Both the position numbers and the translations under genes were made by a program. Shown one piece after another: positions 40,356 through 48,879 of a DNA stretch of 64,000 bases (the first letter of the stretch is position 1; each line of letters starts with the position of its first letter). The notes under the pieces were generated by a model. That model was not told the origin of the DNA and searched no databases. It saw nothing but the letters and a program-made list of their open reading frames with translations. The stretch is from Pseudomonas sp. FeN3W (lineage in GTDB: Bacteria > Pseudomonadota > Gammaproteobacteria > Pseudomonadales > Pseudomonadaceae). The stretch spans positions 2,247,001 to 2,311,000 of the forward strand of contig CP136010.1 in NCBI GenBank assembly GCA_030263805.2. Direction: 5' to 3'.

Positions 40356-41173
40356 GTCGCGCTGCGCTTGGCTGCAGGCTTGCGAGCAGCAGGCTTTTTC
40401 GCCGCGGGCCTGGCTGTCGCAGGCTTGGCCGCCGTCTCAGGCGGGGCGGGTACGGCGCTGTCTGCGGATTGCGCGGCCGCAGCGGGTTTGGCCGCAGTGG
40501 CCGAGCGGGCGCGAGCCGGTGCCTTGGCCGTTGCGGGGCGTTGAGCTGCAGGCTTGGCCGCAGCGCCGCCAGCTGATGTCTTCGCTGCTGTCTTGGTCGG
40601 TGCTTTCGCCGGAGTCTTGGCTGGCGTTTTAGCGGCCGGCGTTGTCGCTGCCTTGGTGGTCGGTGCTTTGACGGATGCTGCTGCCGATTTGGCTGCGGTC
40701 GGGGTGGCCTTGCTGGCCGGCTTGCGCGGCGCCGGACGAGAGGCTGCGGCGGACTTGACGGTAGTCGCCTGCTGCTGGCTGCGCAAGGCCTTGTCAGCGT
40801 CATCGGCGACCTTCCGGATACCCTGAGCCAGCTTCAGGCTCTGCTCGGCATCGCGCTTGAGGTCGGCCAGGTAGGTCAGGGTTTCGCTCTGCCGGCTCTG
40901 CAGCAATGCGAGCGATTCTTCCAGCTCGCCGAGCCGGGAGCGCGCTTTGGTCTGCGCCTTGGTTTTGCCCGTGCTGCCGGCCTCGTCAAGCTTGGCGCGC
41001 GCCTTGGTCAACTTGTCCTGCGCCTTGCCACGCTGCTTTTGCAGCTTGGCGAGCGCACTTTCGGCATCCTTGATCGCCTGGCTGCAGGCCTTGTCCAGAT
41101 GCTCGATGAGACTGTGCGAAAGCTGCTGCAACAGATGTAGCGGAGTGGTGACCGACTTCTTCTTCGCGGGCAT
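40331..41173 (-). CDS. algP: Alginate regulatory protein AlgP (histone-H1-like)
   Basis: 280 aa. The N-terminal part (about 1-125) is a helical coiled-coil domain (SLIEHLDKACSQAIKDAE). The C-terminal half is an Ala/Lys/Pro low-complexity tail with AAKPA/KTPAK units, like the KPAA repeats of P. aeruginosa AlgP, but shorter and more degenerate. It binds DNA non-specifically and was linked to algD regulation. The start is the ATG at 41171-41173 with GGAGG upstream. Confidence 0.92.
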   Translation of the reverse strand: MPAKKKSVTTPLHLLQQLSHSLIEHLDKACSQAIKDAESALAKLQKQRGKAQDKLTKARAKLDEAGSTGKTKAQTKARSRLGELEESLALLQSRQSETLTYLADLKRDAEQSLKLAQGIRKVADDADKALRSQQQATTVKSAAASRPAPRKPASKATPTAAKSAAASVKAPTTKAATTPAAKTPAKTPAKAPTKTAAKTSAGGAAAKPAAQRPATAKAPARARSATAAKPAAAAQSADSAVPAPPETAAKPATARPAAKKPAARKPAAKRSATQTPASSS

Positions 41174-41275
41174 GGAAGTGCCTCCTGGCGGGAACGATGC
41201 CCCCATACTAGACGGCCCGCCAGGAGGCCGCCAGTGGACACGAAGCGCCACACTCGCCGCAGCGGATGGAAGATC

Positions 41276-41743
41276 TCAGGCCGGAGCAGCCGCCTGCTTG
41301 TGCGCGGTATGCAGCACCTCGATCAGGCAGTCTTCCAGCTCGAACCGCTCATGCAACAGCTGGCCGAGCGTCTTGAGCTCGTCGGCCAAACCCGGGCTAC
41401 CCAGGCAATCGCCCTTCTCGCAACGATCGTTGAAGCCCAGCGAGGCCTGGGTGATGGTTTCGATACGCGGATAGATCTGCTTGGCCAGTTCGATGGCGCG
41501 AGCATCACCGAAGGCTTCGGCCTCGGCGAGCAGTTGTTCGTAGATCTCGAAGTGGCCGGCAGAGACGTAGTCGACCAGATATTCGCAGAATCGCTGCAGG
41601 GCCTGGCGAGCGGCGGCATCGTCACGCTCGGTATGCAGCCCGTCGTATGCATTGATCAGCGCGTGGCGCTCGTTCAACCAACGGTCGATCAGCAGATGTA
41701 CACCACCCCAGCGTTCCTGGGCATTCCGACAGCTCTCGAGCAT
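41276..41743 (-). CDS. algQ: Anti-sigma70 factor AlgQ (Rsd)
   Basis: 155 aa. Rsd/AlgQ family protein that binds sigma70 region 4 and shifts RNA polymerase use. The N-terminus MLESCRNAQERWGGVHLLID and the conserved FCEYLVDYVSAGHFEIYEQL are clear. It lies 102 nt upstream of algP. In P. aeruginosa an FKBP-type isomerase gene separates the two; here there is no gene between them. Confidence 0.95.
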   Translation of the reverse strand: MLESCRNAQERWGGVHLLIDRWLNERHALINAYDGLHTERDDAAARQALQRFCEYLVDYVSAGHFEIYEQLLAEAEAFGDARAIELAKQIYPRIETITQASLGFNDRCEKGDCLGSPGLADELKTLGQLLHERFELEDCLIEVLHTAHKQAAAPA

Positions 41744-42002
41744 GATGACCTCACTTCCCTAATCGATATTGCTTTACGCCATTCCGAGACGTTTTTGTCT
41801 TTCGGTATCGGCCTTTGGGTGAGTGACGGTGACAAGTGGCAAGAATCCGTCACCGCACGAGCAGACTATGCCGCGCTGCTCGATGCATCAAGCAAAATGC
41901 CGACGAATCTTGCGAGCGCAACGGCACCGGGTGGATGCCGCACGTCGAGAAGAAGACCGCACAAGCGTGACGGGAGTTCGCCAGGGGAAGGTAAAGATCG
42001 GC

Positions 42003-42494
42003 TCAGTCGCGGCGCAGCAGCTGCCATACGCAGACGATGGCCATGCCGATGAAGCCCAGCAGGCTCCACTCGGGGATGCTCAGGCCGAGCATGGTCCAGC
42101 TCACCTCGGCGCACTCGGCGGTACCGTGCAGCACCAGCCGCGCGATCTCCTGGAACGGCAGCGCCTCCATCATGTATTCCAGGCTTGGCAGGCAGCTCGG
42201 CAGCTGATCGGCCGGCACGCTCTGCAACCAGATCTGGCGAATCGCCGTGGCCGCGCCGGCCACCACGAAGAGCAAGGCGAAACCGGAGTAGACACGTCTT
42301 CCTGTTTTCGCCGGCCCGTGAATCGCCGCCGCCAGACAGATCAAGCCGAAGCCGATGACGCAGATGCGCTGGACAATGCACAGTGGGCAAGGTGCAAGCC
42401 CCATCACATGCTCCATGTAGAGCGCGATGGCGATCAGCAGGGCGCTGCCCAGAAAAGCGAGAGCGAATAGGGAACGAGGGCTGGCCAGGCGCAT
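42003..42494 (-). CDS. dsbB: Disulfide bond formation protein DsbB
   Basis: 163 aa inner-membrane protein with four helices that reoxidises DsbA using quinone. The first periplasmic pair CPLC (about residues 36-39) and the second pair (the Cys in LPSCLPS and in TAECAEVS) are present. Called DsbH in the equivalent P. aeruginosa locus. The 259-nt spacer to algQ holds no gene I can support. Confidence 0.94.
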   Translation of the reverse strand: MRLASPRSLFALAFLGSALLIAIALYMEHVMGLAPCPLCIVQRICVIGFGLICLAAAIHGPAKTGRRVYSGFALLFVVAGAATAIRQIWLQSVPADQLPSCLPSLEYMMEALPFQEIARLVLHGTAECAEVSWTMLGLSIPEWSLLGFIGMAIVCVWQLLRRD

Positions 42495-42566
42495 GATGGC
42501 TCCACTAGCTGGAAAAGTTCGCTACGGTAGTGGAAACGTCGATAGGCTTACAAGCCGCGCGATAGC

Positions 42567-42594
42567 GTCAGGCCCGCCACATGGCGGACCTGAC
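42567..42594 (-). terminator. Hairpin after hemY
   Basis: A 12-bp stem with one mismatch (GTCAGGCCCGCC with GGCGGACCTGAC) and loop ACAT lies 8 nt after the hemY stop. It lacks a T-run, so it may stabilise the hemCDXY transcript end rather than terminate by itself. Confidence 0.5.
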
Positions 42595-42601
42595 TAACCG
42601 A

Positions 42602-43822
42602 TCACAAGGTGGCCGGGAGGTTGCGATCGAGCAGAACCACGCCCTGCTGAAACAGCCGGTTGCTGCTTTCGGTATCACCCAGCTGAGCCAGCAACCGCGC
42701 CAGCTCGGCACAGGTTTCCGGACGGTGATCGAAGCGCAGACTCGCCTCCAGGTAATCACGCGCCTTGCCCCACAGCTCGTTGCGCAGGCTGATCCGCCCC
42801 AGCGCCAGCAGCAGCACCGGGTTCTGCGGATGATCCTTGAGCCAGCCCTCGGCATGCGCGAGCTGGCGCGCCGGATCGCGACCCTGCACCCTTCCATAGC
42901 GCTCGACCAGGCGATCATCGAACTGGCGTTTGATCGCCGCGTAGAGCACCTCTTCGGCCTTCGCCTGGGCGCCGAGACGAGCGAGCCCGTCAGCATAGGC
43001 ACGCACCACCAATGGCTCGCCGCGCAGCGCGCTGGGCACGGTCTGCCAGCGCTGGTTCAACGCTTCGAGACTGGTCTCGGCAGCCAGTTCGGACGGCTGA
43101 CCGGCCTGCTCCACCGCAGCAGTCCAGGCCAGCACTTCCAACTCGTTCAGGCGTGCCGGTGGCAGCACGCGGTGCTTGCGCAGCTCCGGCAGCAACCGGC
43201 ACAGCGCCGACCAGTCCTCCAGCTGCACATAGAGTTGCTGGAGCAAGGTTAGAACGTAAGGGTGACGTGGGTGATCGTTCTGCAGCTCACCGAGCGATGC
43301 GCGCGCCTCGACATACTGGCCGCGGGCGATCTGCAGCTGCGCCTGCGTCAGGCCTATCGCCAGCGCCGCCTCGGGCTCGCGCTCGCGCGCCTTCTGCAAC
43401 AGCTCGTCGCTCTGCGCATATTCACCCAGCTCGTTGGCCGCGCGCGCAGCGCCCAGGTAATGCACCAGCGGCTGCTGATCCTTTTCTGCCGCCAGCTGCA
43501 GGTGACCCAGCGCCGGTGCCCACTGGCCCTCGGCAAGCTCGCGCAACCCACGGCGAGAGGCCTTTTCCACCCGCCGGGCGCGATGCCGGCGCGACCAGGG
43601 GTTTACCAGCGCCCCCGAGACCTGCAGCAGCCCGAGCAACCAGTGCACCGCCATGGCCACCAGCCAGAGGCAGGCGACGAGGGCGAGGAATACCCAGAAG
43701 CTGGATTCGTAACGGAACTGGTCGTAGGTGATCAGCACGTAGCCGGCACTCTGACTGATCGCCCAGCCGAGAAAGCCCGCGATCGCCAGCAGAAGGATGA
43801 ATACAAGGGCCAGACGTTTCAT
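42602..43822 (-). CDS. hemY: Haem biosynthesis-associated TPR protein HemY
   Basis: 406 aa. Two N-terminal membrane helices (about 3-25 and 40-62) are followed by a periplasmic-side TPR-rich domain (repeated Ala/Leu helices, ELGEYAQSDELLQKA). This is the proteobacterial HemY and is unrelated to protoporphyrinogen oxidase HemY of Bacillus. Its role in haem synthesis is indirect. The start overlaps the hemX stop by 4 nt. Confidence 0.92.
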   Translation of the reverse strand: MKRLALVFILLLAIAGFLGWAISQSAGYVLITYDQFRYESSFWVFLALVACLWLVAMAVHWLLGLLQVSGALVNPWSRRHRARRVEKASRRGLRELAEGQWAPALGHLQLAAEKDQQPLVHYLGAARAANELGEYAQSDELLQKAREREPEAALAIGLTQAQLQIARGQYVEARASLGELQNDHPRHPYVLTLLQQLYVQLEDWSALCRLLPELRKHRVLPPARLNELEVLAWTAAVEQAGQPSELAAETSLEALNQRWQTVPSALRGEPLVVRAYADGLARLGAQAKAEEVLYAAIKRQFDDRLVERYGRVQGRDPARQLAHAEGWLKDHPQNPVLLLALGRISLRNELWGKARDYLEASLRFDHRPETCAELARLLAQLGDTESSNRLFQQGVVLLDRNLPATL

Positions 43823-44994
43823 GTGCGCTGAGCCTCCTGCGCCTCATTCTCCGCCTCGGGCTGAGCCGGCGATGCCGGCGCTTGCGCCCCATCGCCGCGC
43901 TCACGCTTCTGCACGTAGCCCTGTAGCGCCTGCAATGCTGGCGCAAGATCAGGCAGGGTCACCTCCACCTCGCGCTGCGACAGCTCATCGAGACGCTTGC
44001 GCAGGCCACTCGCCTGGCCGTTATCCTCGCTGAAGTGATCCTTGAGCACCGAGCTGGCCTGCCCCAGCGACTGCCGATAGACCTCGGCATTGCCATTGAG
44101 CACCGCCCACTGGGCCTGCTCGATGGCCAGCGAAAGGGCGAGTCGCACCTGCCCCAGGGTCTGCCCGGCGAGCAGCGGCTTGACGTCGCCACTGGCATCG
44201 AACTCCACCCGCACATAGCGCGTCAGCTCGCTCAGCCAGCGTTGCCAGCGACTGTCCTGCGCGCTTTCCGGCTGCGCCGCGCCATTGACGAATTCCGGTG
44301 CCAGCGCGCTGAGCTGAGCGGTCTGCCCGCGCAAGGCGCCGAGCTGCAGGAACAACCCGGTGCGATCGAGCTCCGGCAGACTGCGCAGGGCCTCGAGCCC
44401 CTCCAGCAGCTTCTGCCGCGTACTGTAGGCGCCGGGGTCGTCCTGCTTCTGCAGGATCAGGTCGGCTTCGTGCACCAGCATTTCGGCGCTTTTCACATCC
44501 TGCATGGCCGACAGCTGCAACATCGCCATGCGCAGCAGATGTTCGGCTTCGGCCAGGCGCCACTCCTCGCGACTGGCACCGAGCACCTGCTCGACACGCC
44601 CGGAAAGGCGCTGTTGATCGCTCTGCAATGTCGCCAGCAAGCGCCGCCGCTCCTCCAGTTCGCTGGCCGAAGGCAGTTGCTCCAGACGACCGAGACGTGC
44701 CGCCAGCTCACGCTCACGCTCGGCCAGCTGGCGGGTCTTCTCATCGGCGCTCTGCAAGGCTTCGAGCTGACGATCCTCGTTGGCGCCGAGCTGCTGCAGC
44801 TGCCAGACGCCATAACCGCCAAGCGCCACACCGCCCAAACCGACCAGCAAGGCCAGCGCCGCAAGAGACTTCCCGCCACCGCTGGAAGCCGGCCTGGACG
44901 GGGAAGGCTTGGCGGGTTTGACGGGATCGACGGCGGGGGTCGGCTCACTGGCGGGGGGTTGCAGCGGGTCTTTCTTGGAGTCTGCTTCGCTCAC
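43819..44994 (-). CDS. hemX: HemX (uroporphyrinogen-III C-methyltransferase-like) membrane protein
   Basis: 391 aa. An N-terminal Pro/Ser/Ala-rich region is followed by one helix (LAALALLVGLGGVALGGYGVW, about 44-64), a long coiled coil, and a helical C-terminal domain. Despite frequent labels it has no methyltransferase motif. It is co-transcribed with hemC, hemD and hemY; the function is unknown. Confidence 0.9.
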   Translation of the reverse strand: MSEADSKKDPLQPPASEPTPAVDPVKPAKPSPSRPASSGGGKSLAALALLVGLGGVALGGYGVWQLQQLGANEDRQLEALQSADEKTRQLAERERELAARLGRLEQLPSASELEERRRLLATLQSDQQRLSGRVEQVLGASREEWRLAEAEHLLRMAMLQLSAMQDVKSAEMLVHEADLILQKQDDPGAYSTRQKLLEGLEALRSLPELDRTGLFLQLGALRGQTAQLSALAPEFVNGAAQPESAQDSRWQRWLSELTRYVRVEFDASGDVKPLLAGQTLGQVRLALSLAIEQAQWAVLNGNAEVYRQSLGQASSVLKDHFSEDNGQASGLRKRLDELSQREVEVTLPDLAPALQALQGYVQKRERGDGAQAPASPAQPEAENEAQEAQRT

Positions 44995-45010
44995 GTTTCC
45001 ATCCTTTGCT

Positions 45011-45781
45011 TCAGGAGGCGGTCACCGCGGTTTCCCGCAACGCCGCCAGCAAGGCCGCGACGCTTGCGCCGCGGCAATCCACAATTCGTTTGGCGCCCAA
45101 CTGCCGAGCCATCTCCGCTACCCGCGGGCTGGGTACGAACAAGGGTAGCTCAAGCATTTCGGGCCAGGTATCGGCCGCCAGCTCACGCAGCGACAGCAAA
45201 CCCTGCCCACTGCTGACCACCAGGCCGTTGAGCCGTTCCGAGCGGAGCGTGGCGGCGAGTGTTCCGGCGGGGTAATCGGGCAGGTAGCGCCGGTACAGTT
45301 CGAGGATATCCACCTGCACCCCGCGTGCGCGCAATGTCTCGGCGAGCAGCTCGCGGCCGCCCTCACCGCGCAGGATCAGCACCTTCGGATCGGACCTTGC
45401 CAATGCCTCGCCGAGCCGCGGCAGCGCCAGCAGCGCCTCGCTGTCGTCGCCGCGCTCCGGCCAGCTGGCGTCCAGCCCGTAGTCGGCGAGTATTGCGCCG
45501 GTGGCGGCACCGACGCTGAACCAGGCCTGGGCGAACGGCGGCTGCGGCCAGTAGCGGTCGAGCAGCTCGAGGCCCAGCCGGGCCGCGGGCTTGCTGACCA
45601 CGATGACCGCGCAGTAGCGATCCAGCTCGAGAATCGTCGCACGCTGCTCGGCAGTTTCCGGCAGCGGCTCGATCGCCAGCAGCGGCAGACTGGCACTGTG
45701 AATTCCGGCTTCAGCCAATGCTGCCGCAACCGCGCCGCACTCCTCGGCTGGCCGGGTCAGCAGCAGACGCCAGCCGGTCAC
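45011..45781 (-). CDS. hemD: Uroporphyrinogen-III synthase
   Basis: 256 aa. It cyclises and inverts ring D of hydroxymethylbilane. HemD sequences are very variable; recognition rests on WRLLLTRPAEECGAVAAAL at the start, the ILRGEGGRELLAETLRARG motif, and its 4-nt overlap with hemC. A 16-nt gap leads to hemX. Confidence 0.94.
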   Translation of the reverse strand: MTGWRLLLTRPAEECGAVAAALAEAGIHSASLPLLAIEPLPETAEQRATILELDRYCAVIVVSKPAARLGLELLDRYWPQPPFAQAWFSVGAATGAILADYGLDASWPERGDDSEALLALPRLGEALARSDPKVLILRGEGGRELLAETLRARGVQVDILELYRRYLPDYPAGTLAATLRSERLNGLVVSSGQGLLSLRELAADTWPEMLELPLFVPSPRVAEMARQLGAKRIVDCRGASVAALLAALRETAVTAS

Positions 45782-46716
45782 GCGTGACCAGCCTCGCCGT
45801 AAACTGCCTGGAGAATCTGCTCCGCGCCCTGATCCAGCAGCGCTTCAGCTACCTGCACACCCAGCGCTTCGGCATCGGCGGCCGGCGCACGGCCCTCGGC
45901 GCGCAGCAGCACGGTGCCGTCCGGCTGGCCGACCAATCCGCGCAACCACAGCTGCTCGCCTTCGAGCACCGCGTAACAGGCGATCGGCACCTGGCAGCCG
46001 CCGTTCAAGCGCTTGTTCAAGGCGCGCTCGGCGACGACGCGAGTCGCGGTCGGCACGTGGTTCAGGCATTCCAGCAGCGCGTGCAGTTCGCTATCAGTGG
46101 TACGGCATTCGATGCCGACCGCGCCCTGGCCGCCGGCCGGCAGGCTCTCGTCGACGCCGATGCTGGAACGGATGCGCTCGCCGAAACCAAGGCGGATCAG
46201 CCCGGCGGCGGCGAGGATGATGGCGTCGTATTCGCCGGCATCGAGCTTGGCCAGACGGGTGTTGACGTTGCCGCGCAGGAACTGGATTTTCAGGTCCGGC
46301 CGGCGTGCCAGCAGCTGGGCCTGACGGCGCAGCGACGAGGTGCCGACTACGCTGCCGGGCGGCAGCGCATCGAGGTCGTCGAAACGGTTGGAGACAAAGG
46401 CATCGCGCGGGTCTTCGCGCTCGCAGATGCAGTACAGACCCAGCCCTTCGGGAAACTCCATCGGCACGTCCTTCATGGAATGCACGGCGATATCCGCCTC
46501 GTTCTCCATCAGCGCCGTTTCCAGCTCCTTGACGAACAGGCCCTTGCCGCCGATTTTCGCCAGCGGCGCGTCAAGCAGCTTGTCGCCGCGGCTGACCATC
46601 GGCACCAGGCTGACCTTCAGCCCCGGGTGCGACGCCTCCAGGCGCGCCTTGACGTATTCGGCCTGCCACAGGGCCAGGGCACTCTTGCGGGTGGCGATGC
46701 GAATTTCGCGAGACAT
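45778..46716 (-). CDS. hemC: Porphobilinogen deaminase (hydroxymethylbilane synthase)
   Basis: 312 aa. It polymerises four porphobilinogens on a dipyrromethane cofactor. The cofactor-attachment Cys lies in LNGGCQVPIA near residue 240, and REIRIATRKSALALWQ opens the protein. The ATG at 46714-46716 is the likely start; an upstream TTG is also in frame. It is the first gene of hemCDXY, about 155 nt downstream of algR. Confidence 0.97.
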   Translation of the reverse strand: MSREIRIATRKSALALWQAEYVKARLEASHPGLKVSLVPMVSRGDKLLDAPLAKIGGKGLFVKELETALMENEADIAVHSMKDVPMEFPEGLGLYCICEREDPRDAFVSNRFDDLDALPPGSVVGTSSLRRQAQLLARRPDLKIQFLRGNVNTRLAKLDAGEYDAIILAAAGLIRLGFGERIRSSIGVDESLPAGGQGAVGIECRTTDSELHALLECLNHVPTATRVVAERALNKRLNGGCQVPIACYAVLEGEQLWLRGLVGQPDGTVLLRAEGRAPAADAEALGVQVAEALLDQGAEQILQAVYGEAGHA

Positions 46717-46871
46717 GGACAATTCCAGAACAGTGAATTGCCGGCGATGATAACAGGCCGGACAACCAGCCTGGGTTGGCCGGAATCAAGTAAAGCGCGC
46801 TGTCATGCCACCACGCCGGAGCCCGCCAGCCGTACCAGCTGACGGTCACCAACGCAGCGAGCCGTGCTGGC

Positions 46872-47618
46872 TCAGAGGTTCTGCATCAACTTGCGCACGC
46901 CGGCCACATGACGCCGACTCACGGTTAGCGCCTCGCCGTCGAGCCCCTTGAGGAACAGCTGGAAATGCCCGAGCGGCGTGCGCTGCAGGCGCTCGATGCG
47001 ATCACGGAACACCAGCGCGTTACGGTGGATACGCACGAAGCGCTCGCCGAACTCGTCTTCCAGGGACTTCAACGGCTCGTCCAGCAGTACCTCGCCACCA
47101 ACGTGGCGCAGGGTGACGTACTTGTGGTCGGCGATGAAGTAGATCACGTGGTCCAGCGGAATCAGCTCGATGCCCTTGCGGGTACGCGCGCTGATGTGGG
47201 TGCGTGGTCCGGCACCGGAAACCGCCGCCGGCCGGGTCAGCGCGGCGAGCTGCACCCGGTTCGGCCGTTCCGCCTTCTTCAACGCCTCGGTGAGGTGTTC
47301 CGGGCGCACCGGCTTGACCAGATAGCCAACCGCGCTGACCTGGAAAGCCTCCAGCGCGAATTCATCATGGGCAGTACAAAAGATCACGGCAGGCGGCGCA
47401 TCCGTCTCGCAAAGCCTGGCTGCAACCTGCAGGCCATCTAGCCCCGGCATGCGGATATCCAGCAGCACGACATCAGGGCGCAGTTCCTCGATCAGCGTCA
47501 GTGCTTCTTCGCCATTGCTGGCGGCGGGCTCGAGGACACGATAGCCGTCGAGGTCACCTACCAGTCGGCTGAGGCGCTCGCGGGCTAGAGGTTCGTCATC
47601 GACAATCAGGACATTCAT
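46872..47618 (-). CDS. algR: LytTR-type response regulator AlgR
   Basis: 248 aa, the same size as P. aeruginosa AlgR. The receiver domain has phospho-acceptor Asp54 in LLDIRMPG, Asp7/Asp8 and Lys in VKPV. The C-terminal LytTR DNA-binding domain covers about 140-248 (HISARTRKGIELIPLDHVIYF and FVRIHRNALVFRDRIE). It controls twitching (fimU-pilVWXY), alginate and other genes in P. aeruginosa. The start overlaps algZ by 4 nt. Confidence 0.96.
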   Translation of the reverse strand: MNVLIVDDEPLARERLSRLVGDLDGYRVLEPAASNGEEALTLIEELRPDVVLLDIRMPGLDGLQVAARLCETDAPPAVIFCTAHDEFALEAFQVSAVGYLVKPVRPEHLTEALKKAERPNRVQLAALTRPAAVSGAGPRTHISARTRKGIELIPLDHVIYFIADHKYVTLRHVGGEVLLDEPLKSLEDEFGERFVRIHRNALVFRDRIERLQRTPLGHFQLFLKGLDGEALTVSRRHVAGVRKLMQNL

Positions 47619-48673
47619 ATAGATCTGGCTTCCTGCGTTTGTCTCGCACATGGATAGCGTAGACATGTGTAATGGCGGCCTTCACGGCGCTCCACGCTGA
47701 GACTCGCTAGCGGACCGAAAAGTGCCGCTAATCGTGCGTCGATGTTCTGCAGACCCTGACGTGTCCCGCGTGAAGCCTGCGCTTGAGCGGTTTCGTCGAA
47801 GGGGTTGCTGACCACCAACTGAAACACGCCATCGACATAATCGGCGGTTACGCTCACCACACCTCCCTCGATACGGGGCTGGATGCCATACACCAGCGCA
47901 TTCTCCAGCAAGGGTTGCAGCGTAAGCTGCGGAATCGGCAGATCGTCCGGTACGCCGTCGACCTGCCAGTCCATCTGTAGACGGTCGCCCAGGCGATACT
48001 GTTCGATCGACAGGTAGCGCCGCGACAACTCCAGCTCGTCGCGCCAGGCCACCAACGTGCCGGGCCGCGCCAGGCTCGCACGGAACAGGTCGGACAGATC
48101 CAGCACGGCCTGCTCGGCCTTGGCCGGATCGCTGGCCACCAGTGCGGCGATGCTGTTGAGGCTGTTGAACAGAAAATGCGGACGGATGCGCGCCTGCAGC
48201 GATTCGATCCGTGCCCGCAGTTCGGCCTGCTCCTGCCGGCGCCACTGACTCTGCAGATAGAAATAGCGTAGCAGCAGCCCGGACATGATCAGGCTGATCA
48301 GCGCGTGGCGCAGGTAGAGGTTGACCTCGCCGTCGCGTGAAAGCGGGCCGCCGAGCTGGTAGATGTCCGCCACGGCGGTACAGGCCAGGGTCAGGCCGAC
48401 CACCAGCGCGCAACAGGCGAGCCCGGCGAAGGCCGTGCGCAGACGCGCCAGCACGGGCCGCAGCAGACACATGGTGCCGGCCGAGAGCAGCACGATCCAC
48501 TGCACGAACAACGAGGTCAGCGCCAGGCGCATCCAGTCGAAGCCCGGCTGCATCGGCTCGGCCAGTACCAGCACGAACACCAGCAGTTCGGCGAGCAGGA
48601 CCAGGCCAAGCAAGGCATCGGGCTGGCACAGCTCGGGGACGAAGAAATCATCGGATACGGCAGTGGATTTCAC
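47615..48673 (-). CDS. algZ: Sensor histidine kinase AlgZ (FimS)
   Basis: 352 aa. About six membrane helices (35-150) are followed by a HisKA_5-type kinase domain with RIRPHFLFNSLNSIAAL (phospho-acceptor His) and an N-box-like LQPLLENALVYGIQP. Like P. aeruginosa FimS, it has an atypical kinase region. The start is GTG at 48671-48673 (KSTAVSDDFFVPEL), matching the family; the longer frame upstream lies in the argH-divergent spacer. Confidence 0.93.
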   Translation of the reverse strand: MKSTAVSDDFFVPELCQPDALLGLVLLAELLVFVLVLAEPMQPGFDWMRLALTSLFVQWIVLLSAGTMCLLRPVLARLRTAFAGLACCALVVGLTLACTAVADIYQLGGPLSRDGEVNLYLRHALISLIMSGLLLRYFYLQSQWRRQEQAELRARIESLQARIRPHFLFNSLNSIAALVASDPAKAEQAVLDLSDLFRASLARPGTLVAWRDELELSRRYLSIEQYRLGDRLQMDWQVDGVPDDLPIPQLTLQPLLENALVYGIQPRIEGGVVSVTADYVDGVFQLVVSNPFDETAQAQASRGTRQGLQNIDARLAALFGPLASLSVERREGRHYTCLRYPCARQTQEARSI

Positions 48674-48879
48674 GCGCTTCAGCCTGTGGTTTACCTGTCC
48701 GGCAGTTTCCTTGCACACCCGGACAACGGCAAGCCGGGCGCCGGTCAGCCAGGGGGAATAATGCGGAATTGCCAGCCAGCTCACCCTTCGCCAGCACCGC
48801 GCCGAGGTCCCCGATAGCAGCGCCATCCCTGTTATCATCGCCGCCTTTCCTCAGCCTTCGGATTTCAGCGAGCGCAAAC

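Noticed and set aside
40331..40800. Repetitive DNA that might be a CRISPR or VNTR array
   Set aside because: It is the coding sequence for the Ala/Lys/Pro tail of AlgP; units are irregular and have no spacer structure.
43819..44994. HemX as a working uroporphyrinogen-III methyltransferase
   Set aside because: The name is common in annotations, but the protein has a membrane helix and coiled coil and none of the SAM-binding motifs of CobA/CysG.
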